Below are positions 54,659 through 63,457 of a DNA stretch of 64,000 nucleotides, piece by piece. Each line of letters opens with the position of its first letter. Position 1 is the stretch's first letter. A program made the translations under genes and the position numbers. Source of the stretch: Svornostia abyssi (lineage in GTDB: Bacteria > Actinomycetota > Thermoleophilia > Solirubrobacterales > Solirubrobacteraceae). Location of the stretch: the NCBI GenBank assembly GCA_024666565.1, contig CP088295.1:124001-188000 (forward strand), in the 5' to 3' direction. The notes under the pieces were generated by a model. It was not told the DNA's origin. It worked only from the letters and a program-made list of their open reading frames with translations, and did not search any database.

Positions 54659-55292
54659 CGTGACCTACCGCCTAACGCCTGGCGACACACGGTCACCACC
54701 GCAAGCACGGCTGCGCCCACAGCGAGGACGATCACCAGCCAACCGGTTGCTGCCCCTGCGGCAGCACCACGCGCCGCACCGATAGCTCGAAAGGCATCCG
54801 GAGCCTCGCGAAGCCACGGGGCAGGATCTGGATCGAGGGCATAGATCGAGATGCGCGAGCTGCGATCCCTTCCCCCTTGCCCACATCTGACCCTGCGGCG
54901 CGCTCGCCCGCAAGCGCGACCTTCTCGAGTCCTCGGTTCCGAAAGCAGAGACTGCTCGGCAAGTCTTCACTCTCAGCCGCCAGTTCGAACACGACTCGAC
55001 CCTCGGTTCCCTGCTCAAGGCCGCGCGCGAGCAGCATCCGGCCGGGGCTCTCGAGAACAAGCTCCGTTCTCGTCCCGTAGCCACCTGCTGTGATCGCCAA
55101 CACCGGATCCTGCGTTCCGTCGGCTAGCGGTGCGACCTCGCAGATACGGTCGCCCGCATCGAGGTCAACGACGAACACAGACGGCTCGACGCCATTGGTC
55201 CCGATGATCTCTCTTGACGAGATCAGAAGCGCAACGGCGCATGTAACGACTATGCACGTCAACGCCGCGACGGCAGCGACTCGGGAGCGCAA
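54655..55292 (-). CDS. Membrane-anchored protein with N- and C-terminal helices, frame-broken
   Basis: The protein begins at TTG 55292 with a hydrophobic helix (VAAVAALTCIVVTCAVALLI) and a beta-rich extracytoplasmic middle (SVFVVDLDAGDRICEVAPLA, YGTRTELVLESPGRMLLARG). The frame breaks at the C run 54872-54876; adding one base continues as RISIYALDPDPAPWLREAPD and ends in a second helix GWLVIVLAVGAAVLAVVTVC. About 212 residues result. I do not recognise a family; a helix-beta domain-helix layout suggests a partner of the adjacent GT-C-like proteins. TTG starts in two adjacent genes are unusual for this window. Confidence 0.6.
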
Positions 55293-55296
55293 GGTT

Positions 55297-56554
55297 CTAC
55301 GTGCGCCGGAGCCCCAGGATGCTCAACAGGAACGACGCGAAGAACACCTGGGTCCCGATGATCACCAGCGTCGCGGCCAGCACTGCCAGGCGTTCCTCTG
55401 ACAGCTGGCCGAAGCCCCGCTCCACCCACGTTCCAACGATCCACGCGCCGAGCACGAACCCGAGGCCCGCGACCGCGATGCCGAGCGTCAGACCGTGCTC
55501 CAGCCGGAAGCGGGCGCGCATCCGGTCGAACCACGGGTCCCGGTCGTCCATGAAGTAGGCGCCGTAGGTGTGCGCGCACAGCCCCATGGAGACGATCTGC
55601 GTCCCGACGATCATGAGCAGGGGAGCCCGCGACCATCGAGTGCAGTTGCCACTCGCGGCCGAAGACCGGCACCTGGAACGCGGAGATGAGCGCGATCGCG
55701 ATGCCCAGCGCGAGCAGCGTCAGGCCCGGGATCAGGAACAGGTGCGTGGGGCTGTGGACGAGCAGGAAGCGCAGGTGCCGCCAGCCGTCGCGGAAGCTCG
55801 ACAGCTTCGACTCCCCGGCGCGCGGGTGGTACTCGATGGGGAACTCGCGGATGTCGAGCTTCTCCTTGCTCGCGCGGATCACCATCTCGGAGGCGAACTC
55901 CATGCCGGTCGTGCGGAGGTTCAGGCGCGGCAGCACGTCGCGGCGCAGCGCGCGCATGCCGCAGTGCGCGTCGCGGATGCCCGTGCGGAAGAAGAGGTTG
56001 AGGATGCCGCTGAGCACCGGGTTGCCGACGTAGCGGTGCAGCCACGGCATCGCGCCGGGCTGGATGTTGTCCATCCGGTCACCCATCACGAGCTCCGCAC
56101 CGTCGTCGAGCTGCGCAACGAACCGGGGGATCTCGGCGAAGTCGTACGTGAGGTCGGCGTCGAGCATCACGATGTACTCGCCTCGCGCCGCGGCGAAGCC
56201 CGCCAGGTATGCGCTGCCGTAGCCGCGGCGTGGCTCGTGGATGACCCGAGCGCCCGCGGCGGCCGCGCGCTCGGCGCTGCGGTCCTCGGACGCGTTGTCG
56301 GCCACGATCACCTCACCGAGAAGCCCGGCGTCGTTCAGGGCGCTCGTGGCGCGAACCACGCACTCCTCGATGTGCTCCTCCTCGTTCAGGCAGGGGATCA
56401 CGACGGACACGCGCGGTGTCACGGTCTCGGAGGGGTGGAGTCGCGTGTCGACGCCCGGATCCTGGTGCGTGGTGCTCACGGGATGAAGCTGGGTTGCGCC
56501 GTCATGGCCTGGCCCATCCAACAACGGGTGCAGCACGAAAAAGTCGCGCTGCAC
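55297..56554 (-). CDS. GT2 dolichyl/undecaprenyl-phosphate sugar transferase-like protein with membrane helices
   Basis: The catalytic domain reads VSVVIPCLNEEEHIEECVVR, VIVADNASEDRSAERAAAAG, EYIVMLDADLTYDFAEIPRF and DNIQPGAMPWLHRYVGNPVL, a DPM1/GtrB-like pattern. Four helices follow, the first LFLIPGLTLLALGIAIALIS. A one-base insertion in the G run 55620-55623 splits the protein; removal joins SMVAGSLL to MIVGTQIVSMGLCAHTYGAY and gives about 418 residues. GTG 56554 is nine bases after a TACCCT hexamer. It would charge a polyprenyl phosphate with a sugar for the GT-C-like proteins encoded directly downstream. Confidence 0.85.
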
Positions 56555-56563
56555 GGGGTTCTG

Positions 56564-56593
56564 AGGGTATCGGAATCACCAGCGCACTAGCCT
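56564..56593. promoter_or_regulatory. Divergent leaderless promoters
   Basis: The minus-strand TACCCT (56564-56569) is nine bases from the GTG at 56554 and the plus-strand TAGCCT (56588-56593) eight bases from the GTG at 56602. The whole divergent region is only 47 bases, with no Shine-Dalgarno on either side. Confidence 0.5.
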
Positions 56594-56601
56594 CCGGCGC
56601 C

Positions 56602-57778
56602 GTGGCCTCAACCTCGCAGCGCCTCCGGGTGTGTCTCGTCTACGACTGCCTGTTCCCGTGGACGGTCGGCGGTGCCGAGCGCTGGTATCGCGCGGTCGCC
56701 GAAGCCCTCGCGGAGGCCGGGCACGAGGTCACGTACCTCACCCGCCGCCAGTGGGGAACGGGCGACGCCCCGGACATCCCGGGGGTCCGCGTCGTCGCCG
56801 TGTCGCGAGACGAGCCGCTCTACGGCCCTGACGGGAATCGCCGCATCGGGCAGGCCATCCGCTTTGGCGGCGGGGTGCTCCGGCACCTGGCGCGCAACCG
56901 CGGGCGGTACGACGTGGTGCACACCGCGTCGTTCCCGTACTTCTCGCTGCTCGCTGCCGGCGCGGCCCGGATCCGCGACCCCTTCCGTCTCATCGTCGAC
57001 TGGCATGAGGTGTGGACCCTCGGCTACTGGCAGGAGTATCTCGGCAGGCCCGGCGGGCTCATCGGGTACCTCGTCCAGCGGGCGTGCGTGCGGATCCCGC
57101 AGCGGGCCTACTGCTTCAGCCGCCTGCACGAAGGGCGCTTGCACGACGAGGGGGTCGCGGGGCCCGTCACCGTGCTCGAAGGCGAGTACGCGGGGGAGAC
57201 TCGAGCCCGCGAAGGTCCGCGACGCCGATCCGCTCGTCGTCTTCGCCGGGCGCCACATCGCCGAGAAGCGCGTCCCGGCACTGGTCCCGGCGCTCGTCGC
57301 CGCGAGGGAACGCGTTCCCGGTCTGCGGGGTGTGATCTTCGGCGACGGCCCGGAGCGCGACCAGGTCCTGGAGCTCATCGCCCGTCACGATGCCGGCGAC
57401 TGGCTGCGCGCCCCCGGGTTCGTGGACGGCGCCGAGGTCGAGGACGCGATGCACCGGGCGTTGTGCATGGTGCTGCCGTCGCGCCGCGAGGGCTACGGCC
57501 AGGTCGTCATCGAGGCGAGTGCTGCCGCCACGCCGAGCGTCGTGGTCCAGGGCCCGGACAACGCCGCGACCGAGCACGTCACCGACGGCGTCAACGGCGT
57601 CATCGCCCCGTCGGCGGACCCCGCAGATCTCGCGGGGGCCATCGTGCGTGTCGCGGACGCCGGCACCCCACTGCGGGCGAGCACCGCCGGATGGTTCGCC
57701 GACAACGCCGAGCGGCTGTCGCTCGGCTCGTCCCTGCGGACGCTGCTGACCGGCTACGCCGACAGCACGCGGCGGTAG
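56602..57778 (+). CDS. GT4 glycosyltransferase, frame-broken
   Basis: The N-terminal GT-B half reads RVCLVYDCLFPWTVGGAERW and YDVVHTASFPYFSLLAAGAA; the C-terminal half in the next frame reads VVFAGRHIAEKRVPALVPAL, GVIFGDGPERDQVLELI and the donor-site motif VLPSRREGYGQVVIEASAAA. Removing one base from the G run 57192-57196 joins them through GEYAGRLEPAKVRDAD and gives about 391 residues, a usual GT4 length. GTG 56602 is eight bases after a TAGCCT hexamer. It is convergent with the next GT4 gene, overlapping by 25 bases. Confidence 0.87.
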
Positions 57779-58872
57779 GTCGACAGGCAGCCTTCGGCGG
57801 TCGCCTGCCAGCTGAACCGCGCCGCTTGCGCGCGACCGCGGACCACGAGATCACGGGCCAGTGACGCGTCGCTCAGCACGCGGCCCACGGCGTCCGCGAT
57901 CGACGCCGGATCCTCCGGGTCGATGAGCAGCGCCGCGTCGCCCGCCACCTCCGCCAGCGAGGAGCGAGCAGAACACACCACCGGGACGTCACGGAGCATC
58001 GCCTCGAGGACGGGCAGCCCGAACCCCTCGTAGAGCGAGGGGAACGCGACGCACGCCGCAGCGCCGAGCAGGCCTTCGACGTCCTCTTCCTCCAGCCAGC
58101 CGAGGAAGCGTACGTCGTCACCGACGCCCAGCTGCGCGGCGAGGTCGCGCAGTTCACCCTCGTGCTCGGTCGGGTAGCCCGGCAGCACGAGCAGCGGGCG
58201 CGGGGCCGGCAGCAGCGCGTGCGCCTCCAGCAACCGGCGCAGGTTCTTGTGCGGCCGCTTCGCCGACGTGCTCAGCACGATCAGCCGGTCGCCCAACCCC
58301 AGCCGGCCGCGCAGCGCGGCCTCGGGAGCAGGCGTCACCCGCGGCGGGCGGGCGGCGAGCGGCACGACGTCGATGCGAGACGACGGGATGTCCAGCAGCT
58401 CGATGAGGTCGTCCCGCGTGGCCTGCGAGTCAGCGATGACGCGATCGGACCGGCGGGCGGCGAGCGGCACGAGCACGCGCATCCCGAGCGATCGCAGCCC
58501 GAAGTGCGCCTCGGGGAAGTGCTTGTAGATGAGGTCGTGGACCGTCACGACCTTCGCGAAGGGACCCCAGCCCGGCCCGGTGCTCCCCAGTGAATGGACG
58601 AGATCGACGCCCGCCCGGCGTGCGAGCCGCGGCAGCAGGACCTGCTCGCCGCGCACCCACTCGACCCGGTTGCTTGCGTGCACCGGCACGGTGACGCTCG
58701 GCATCGTGTCGTGCCACGGGCCGTCGGCCGCCGCCGCTTCGCGGTTCACGAACGCGGTGAAGCGGACATCGGGCGCGGCCGCCACGAGCGCGGGCAGGAG
58801 CTCGCGCGCCGCGACCTCCATGCCGCCCGTGTGCCCCGGGACGAGGAAGACGAGGTTCAGGCCGATGTGCAT
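57754..58872 (-). CDS. GT4 glycosyltransferase
   Basis: A 372-residue GT-B enzyme: MHIGLNLVFLVPGHTGGMEV at the start, KVVTVHDLIYKHFPEAHFGL, RLIVLSTSAKRPHKNLRRLL between the two lobes and the E-x7-E motif in FPSLYEGFGLPVLEAMLRD. This is the mannosyltransferase-like branch common in O-antigen loci. The ATG is ten bases from a TACTGT hexamer that overlaps the promoter of the divergent GT4 gene. Confidence 0.92.
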   Translation of the reverse strand: MHIGLNLVFLVPGHTGGMEVAARELLPALVAAAPDVRFTAFVNREAAAADGPWHDTMPSVTVPVHASNRVEWVRGEQVLLPRLARRAGVDLVHSLGSTGPGWGPFAKVVTVHDLIYKHFPEAHFGLRSLGMRVLVPLAARRSDRVIADSQATRDDLIELLDIPSSRIDVVPLAARPPRVTPAPEAALRGRLGLGDRLIVLSTSAKRPHKNLRRLLEAHALLPAPRPLLVLPGYPTEHEGELRDLAAQLGVGDDVRFLGWLEEEDVEGLLGAAACVAFPSLYEGFGLPVLEAMLRDVPVVCSARSSLAEVAGDAALLIDPEDPASIADAVGRVLSDASLARDLVVRGRAQAARFSWQATAEGCLSTYRRVLSA

Positions 58873-58882
58873 CGGGCCGCGG

Positions 58883-58892
58883 ACAGTAGCCT
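58883..58892. promoter_or_regulatory. Overlapping divergent -10 hexamers
   Basis: The minus-strand TACTGT (58883-58888) and plus-strand TAGCCT (58887-58892) share two bases. The start codons are only 28 bases apart (58872 and 58901). RNA polymerase cannot occupy both at once, so the two glycosyltransferases would be expressed in competition. Confidence 0.5.
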
Positions 58893-58900
58893 CCCGCCGC

Positions 58901-60001
58901 GTGACGGCGACGATCGGCATCGACGCGCGGGCCGCCGCCGAGGTGCCCGCCGGGCGCGGCCGGTACGTCCGCGAACTGCTCCGCGCGCTTGCCGCGCTGC
59001 CGGAAGCCCACGAGATCCGCTTCGAGCTCTGGGCGCGTGAGATCTGGGACGACCCCGCCCTCGACGACCGGTTCGCCTGGAAGCTCGTCGGCCTGCCCGA
59101 TCCGTTCTGGAACGTCGCCGCGGGGCTGCGCGCCGGCCGGTCCGCCGACGTGTTCCTGTCGTCCAACAGCTACCTGACGGCGTGGTTCACGTCGTGCCCG
59201 ACGGCGATCGTGGTCTACGACCTCGTGCCGTTCGTCGAAGGGGCGCAGGCCCAGTCGCGCGCGGCGCGGATCGAGCGGGCGACGATCCGCCCCGCCCTGC
59301 GCCGTGCGGCCGCGCTGCCGTGCATCTCCGAGGCGACGCGCCGCGATCTCATCGCGCGGTTCCCCCGCACCGCACCGATCGCCAGCACGATCCCCCTCGC
59401 GGCCGACGCCGCCCTCGCCGCGCCGCCGTCGCTGCCCGCAGGGCACCCTGACCTCCACCGCCCGTACGTCCTCGCAGTCGGCACCCTCGAGCCCCGCAAG
59501 AATCTCGAGCGGCTCGTCGCGGCATGGCTGCACCTTCCGGCCGCGCTGCGCGAGGCGCACGACCTGGCGCTCGTCGGCCCCCGCGGGTGGGACGACGGGT
59601 CGATCCTCCAGGCCGCGCACGCCGCCGGGGCGAAGATCCTGGGCCGCGTCAGCGACGACGAGCTCCACGCGCTCTACGCGGGTGCCGCGTGCTTCGCCTA
59701 CCCCTCGCTCTACGAGGGCTTCGGCCTGCCGGTCCTCGAAGCGATGGCCGCCGGGGCGCCAGTGGTCACGTCCAACGTCTCGAGCATCCCTGAGGTGGCA
59801 GGGGACGCGGCGCTGCTCGTCGACCCGCACGACGTCCCCGCGATCGCCGGCGCGATCCAGCGGGTGCTCACCGAGCCCGGGCTGGCGGAGGACCTGCGCG
59901 CGCGGGGGGAAGCCCAGGCCTCCCGGTTCTCGTGGGAGCGCACGGCGCGCGAGACCCTCGCGTTGCTGCTCAGCGCAGCACGGCGTCGTACGCGTCCGTG
60001 A
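58901..60001 (+). CDS. GT4 glycosyltransferase
   Basis: The 366-residue protein begins VTATIGIDARAAAEVPAGRG and has SADVFLSSNSYLTAWFTSCP, VLAVGTLEPRKNLERLVAAW between the lobes and YPSLYEGFGLPVLEAMAAG as donor-binding motif. It is a paralogue of the divergent GT4 gene. GTG 58901 lies eight bases after the TAGCCT hexamer. Its 3' end overlaps the convergent gene by 32 bases. Confidence 0.92.
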   Translation: MTATIGIDARAAAEVPAGRGRYVRELLRALAALPEAHEIRFELWAREIWDDPALDDRFAWKLVGLPDPFWNVAAGLRAGRSADVFLSSNSYLTAWFTSCPTAIVVYDLVPFVEGAQAQSRAARIERATIRPALRRAAALPCISEATRRDLIARFPRTAPIASTIPLAADAALAAPPSLPAGHPDLHRPYVLAVGTLEPRKNLERLVAAWLHLPAALREAHDLALVGPRGWDDGSILQAAHAAGAKILGRVSDDELHALYAGAACFAYPSLYEGFGLPVLEAMAAGAPVVTSNVSSIPEVAGDAALLVDPHDVPAIAGAIQRVLTEPGLAEDLRARGEAQASRFSWERTARETLALLLSAARRRTRP

Positions 60002-61130
60002 GCCGCGCGGCCATCACGCCGACCGAATAGCGCTCCAGCAGCGCCGCCGGATACGTCACCCGCGTGCCGGGCGGCCGCGACAGCGGACCGGCGGCCAGCG
60101 CCCGCGCGATCGCCATGTAGTCCCCGGGCGCCACCAGCGAGCCGGTCCCGTCGAGGACCTCGGGGATCGCGCCACTCGTGCTCGCGACGATGTCCAGCCC
60201 CGCAGCCATCGCCTCCGCGAGCACGTAGCCGAACTGCTCCTCCCAGAAGGCTCGGGGCAGATCAAAGACGTGCAGCTGCGCCGTCGCCGACGGCAGCGAG
60301 GCGAGCACCATCGCCGACGCCGCCGCGAACGTCGCGGGCATGTCGTCGTACGGCACGCCGCGAATCTCGACGAACGCGCCGAGGCCGAGCTCCTCGGCGT
60401 ATGCGCGCAGACGGGCCTCCTCGGGCCCGTGGCCGATGATGAGCACGCGAGGTGTCAGGGGCTCGCCGACGAGCCCGCGATGCAGCGCCGCGACCGCGCG
60501 CAGCACGTCGTGGTGGCCCTTCTCCCAGACCAGCCGGCCGGGCGACAGGATCACGTGCTCGGCCGGGGCCGGCGCGTCGCGCACCGCGAACCGCTCGAGA
60601 TCGACACCCGCTGGGTTGATCCGGATCCGCTCGGGGCGGACGCCTTCGAGCAGCAGCCCGTCGCGGGCGCGCTCGGTCGCCGCGAGGAAGAGGTCGGTGT
60701 TGGCGACGACGTCGTCGCGCCAGCGCTTGGCCTGCGCGTTGCGATACGTCGTGCCGAGCGGCAGCGTCTCCCACACCGTCTGCACGAGCTTGAACCGCGC
60801 GCCCGCGGCCCGGCGGCGAGCGGCGTCCGCGCTGAACCAGTACGAGAGCTCCTCGGCGTGCACGATGTCCGCCTCGGCGAACGCCCGCTCGGCCGCGTCG
60901 CCCGTGTAGCGATCGCCCCACGCGCGGGTCGCCAGGTCGCCGACCCGGCCGCTCGGCAGGCGATCCCGACGCGTCTGGACCTGCACCTCGCGCAGCCCGG
61001 TGCCCGCAGTGTCGTAGGCGTTCGCGGCGGTGCGCAGGAGTTCGACGTCAAAGCGATCGGGCAGCAAGGTCCACGGGCGGAGCTCCCACGGCGTGGCCTG
61101 ATGGCCACGGAGGACCAGGACGCGCGTCAC
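59970..61130 (-). CDS. GT4 glycosyltransferase
   Basis: A 386-residue GT-B enzyme with a less common N-terminal lobe (VTRVLVLRGHQATPWELRPW, DIVHAEELSYWFSADAARR) and a standard C-terminal lobe: VILSPGRLVWEKGHHDVLRA, RVLIIGHGPEEARLRAYAEE and FWEEQFGYVLAEAMAAGLDI. The start GTG 61130 overlaps the upstream methyltransferase stop (GTGA), so the two are co-translated. The motif EEQFGYVLAEAMA replaces EGFGxxxxEAM with little change in key acids. Confidence 0.9.
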   Translation of the reverse strand: MTRVLVLRGHQATPWELRPWTLLPDRFDVELLRTAANAYDTAGTGLREVQVQTRRDRLPSGRVGDLATRAWGDRYTGDAAERAFAEADIVHAEELSYWFSADAARRRAAGARFKLVQTVWETLPLGTTYRNAQAKRWRDDVVANTDLFLAATERARDGLLLEGVRPERIRINPAGVDLERFAVRDAPAPAEHVILSPGRLVWEKGHHDVLRAVAALHRGLVGEPLTPRVLIIGHGPEEARLRAYAEELGLGAFVEIRGVPYDDMPATFAAASAMVLASLPSATAQLHVFDLPRAFWEEQFGYVLAEAMAAGLDIVASTSGAIPEVLDGTGSLVAPGDYMAIARALAAGPLSRPPGTRVTYPAALLERYSVGVMAARLTDAYDAVLR

Positions 61131-61966
61131 GCGGCAGCTTCCGGCAGCAGGACGGGGACCTCGCCGGCGACGGGGTAGGAGCGCTCGCACGTGGTGCACG
61201 CCAGGCGACCAGCCTGGTCGCGCAGCGCGCCATGGTCAGCCGGGCAGCGCAGCGCCGCGCGGACCGCCGGGGTCAGCGCGGGAACTCCCGCGTCCCGCAG
61301 CACCGCGACCGTGCGCTCGACGTCGAGCTGGGCGGTGGCGGCCGCTGCGCTGGCCCCTTCCGAGCGCACGGCCAGCGTCCCCTCCCAGTGGACGGTGTGA
61401 TGCCAGACCTCGCGGTGCGCGCCGAACCACAACCGGAAGAGCGACGAGTCCGCGACGGCGTCGTGGAAGAGCTGACCGCACGGCGCGACGGCGTCGCCGC
61501 GGGGCCGGAAGACCAGCACCCCGTCCTCGAGGTCGATGAGCCAGCCGTGGAACGGCCAGCCGAACGTCAGCTCCGCCTGGGCGGACGGCACCTGCACGAA
61601 TCCGGCGGGGCCGACCCGTGCCAGCTCGGCCGCGAACGCCTCGACGTCCGTGGCGTGTTCGAGCACGTGCGACGCGACGACGTACGCGAACGCGTTGTCG
61701 GCGAACGGCAGCGCGTGCCCGTCGCCGACCACGACCGGCTTGCGCAGGTCCAGTCCCGCGGCACGTTCGAAGTCGTCGGCCGCGTACTTGTCGACGACGA
61801 CGTCGGCGCGCGGTTCGGGCATGTGCCCCGCCCCCACGTCGAGGACGAGCCCCGTGGCCGGAGGGTGCGGGCTGTGAAACGCCGCCTTGCGACGCGTGGC
61901 GCGCACGTCCTGCCCGATCTCGCGAAGCAGGCCGGCGGCGTCGCCGAGGGGACCGGCGGGGGACAT
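61127..61966 (-). CDS. SAM-dependent methyltransferase with C-terminal Trm112-like zinc domain
   Basis: The first ~130 residues form the methyltransferase: GLVLDVGAGHMPEPRADVVV as SAM loop, LPFADNAFAYVVASHVLEHA and FVQVPSAQAELTFGWPFHG. The last 50 residues resemble a Trm112p/UPF0434 zinc-ribbon: ALRCPADHGALRDQAGRLAC, then TTCERSYPVAGEVPVLLPEA. That small domain often accompanies or activates methyltransferases, so this fusion is self-sufficient. A TAGCAT hexamer (61976-61981) lies nine bases before the ATG and starts within the stop codon of the upstream flippase gene. Substrate unknown. Confidence 0.82.
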   Translation of the reverse strand: MSPAGPLGDAAGLLREIGQDVRATRRKAAFHSPHPPATGLVLDVGAGHMPEPRADVVVDKYAADDFERAAGLDLRKPVVVGDGHALPFADNAFAYVVASHVLEHATDVEAFAAELARVGPAGFVQVPSAQAELTFGWPFHGWLIDLEDGVLVFRPRGDAVAPCGQLFHDAVADSSLFRLWFGAHREVWHHTVHWEGTLAVRSEGASAAAATAQLDVERTVAVLRDAGVPALTPAVRAALRCPADHGALRDQAGRLACTTCERSYPVAGEVPVLLPEAAA

Positions 61967-61975
61967 AGCGCGGCG

Positions 61976-61981
61976 ATGCTA
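61976..61981 (-). promoter_or_regulatory. -10 hexamer TAGCAT overlapping the flippase stop codon
   Basis: The first three bases of TAGCAT are the TAG stop of the flippase gene (61979-61981), and the ATG of the methyltransferase is nine bases downstream. It may provide extra, leaderless transcripts of the methyltransferase/GT4 pair inside the operon. Confidence 0.4.
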
Positions 61982-63457
61982 CTCCCGGGCTCGGGCGCCC
62001 AAGGGCCCCGGCACGTGCTCGAGCACCTCGTCGGGGACGGCGCGGAACAGCAGCAGCGCCGCCGCGTACACCGCCAGGCCGACCACGGTCGCGATCACCG
62101 CGGGCAGCGGGACGACGGCGCCTACGGCAAGCCCCAGAGCAAGTGCCGGCATGGCGCGCAGGACCAAGTCGAACTCCGGGCGCATCTGCCGGTCGACCTG
62201 CACGAGGGCCGCGACGTACCCGATGGCGAGCGCCAGCTCCCCGAGCACCGTCGCCACCGCCGCGCCCACCGCGCCGTACTCCGCCGCCAGCACGAGCACC
62301 GTCGTCGTGCTGACCACCATCGCGACGGCATTCGCCACGATCATCGACCGATGGTGGTGCACGGCCAGCAGCGTGAATCCCCACGTGGCGATCACGAACG
62401 TCAGCGCCAGCGCGACCCCCTGGATCTGGAGCACCTCGATCGCCCCGTCGTACTCCGAGCCGGCGACCACCGCGATGATCGCCTCGGCTCCGAGCACGCA
62501 CCCGATGAGCGCCGCGCCGCCGAGCAGCGCCGTCCCCTCGAACAGCCGCTGCGTCGCGTAGGCCAGGCGCACCCGGTCGTCGCGCGCCGCCCGGGACAGG
62601 AGCGGGAAGGCGGTCGTCACCAGCACGCCGGGCACCGCCGCGACGATGATGTACACCCGGAACGACGCGGCGAACAGGCCTGTCTCGAACGGCGTCGTCA
62701 CGAGCTCGGTGAGGATCAGCGCGGTGTAGACGTAGAGCTGCCCCACCGCGACCGCGAGTGCGAACACCACCGCCGGGCGGATGAGCGCGATCCAGGCGCG
62801 AACGTCGAACGACGGCCGCAGCGAGATCACGCCGCGCACGAGCAGCGCGGTGATGAGGAAGATGGCGAACTGCGCGGGGATCGTGGCCGCGTAGAAGGCC
62901 AGCACCCCGCTGCCGGCGACCACGAGCGCGGCGTACGTGGCCGCCAACGCGGCCTGCCGCGCGAGGTCGAGCGTCGTCATCGTCCCGATCCGCAGCCCCG
63001 CCGCGAGCGGGATCCCGAGCGTTCCCTGGAGGATCCCGAACACCAGCCCGACGCCCATCAGCGCGGCGCCGAGCACCATCGTCTCGTCGTATCCGAGCAG
63101 GACCGCCACACCCACCGCGATGGCTAGGCCGAACGCCGTCGCGACGAGCCGCAGGCCCAGCAGCGCGGCGAGGAACCGGTCGCGATCCTCTCCGTGACGC
63201 TGGGAGTACTCGCGCATGCCCAGCGCGGTCATGCCGAGGTCGGTGATCGCCTGCACGATCGTCACGAGCGCGAGCACCGTCTGAAACTGGCCGTACTCCT
63301 CGGGCCCGAGGTACCGCGTCACGAGCGCGGCGCCGACCACCGCCAGTCCGGTGCCCGCGACGAACCCCGTCACCCGCACCGCCCCGCCGAGGACGAGGCG
63401 CCGCCCGGCCTCGGGCGTGTCGAGGATGTCCGCCCCGTCGGGGGCGGCCCCGGTCAC
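61979..63457 (-). CDS. Wzx-like oligosaccharide flippase (MOP superfamily)
   Basis: The 492-residue protein has about fourteen membrane helices and the polysaccharide-biosynthesis-protein pattern, starting RRLVLGGAVRVTGFVAGTGL with LVTRYLGPEEYGQFQTVLAL and LGMREYSQRHGEDRDRFLAA. It would flip a lipid-linked oligosaccharide to the outer face. The same locus also encodes the Wzm/Wzt exporter, so at least two export routes exist. GTG 63457 overlaps the upstream methyltransferase stop (GTGA). No family-typical Wzy polymerase is certain nearby; one of the large membrane proteins could serve. Confidence 0.9.
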   Translation of the reverse strand: MTGAAPDGADILDTPEAGRRLVLGGAVRVTGFVAGTGLAVVGAALVTRYLGPEEYGQFQTVLALVTIVQAITDLGMTALGMREYSQRHGEDRDRFLAALLGLRLVATAFGLAIAVGVAVLLGYDETMVLGAALMGVGLVFGILQGTLGIPLAAGLRIGTMTTLDLARQAALAATYAALVVAGSGVLAFYAATIPAQFAIFLITALLVRGVISLRPSFDVRAWIALIRPAVVFALAVAVGQLYVYTALILTELVTTPFETGLFAASFRVYIIVAAVPGVLVTTAFPLLSRAARDDRVRLAYATQRLFEGTALLGGAALIGCVLGAEAIIAVVAGSEYDGAIEVLQIQGVALALTFVIATWGFTLLAVHHHRSMIVANAVAMVVSTTTVLVLAAEYGAVGAAVATVLGELALAIGYVAALVQVDRQMRPEFDLVLRAMPALALGLAVGAVVPLPAVIATVVGLAVYAAALLLFRAVPDEVLEHVPGPLGARARE

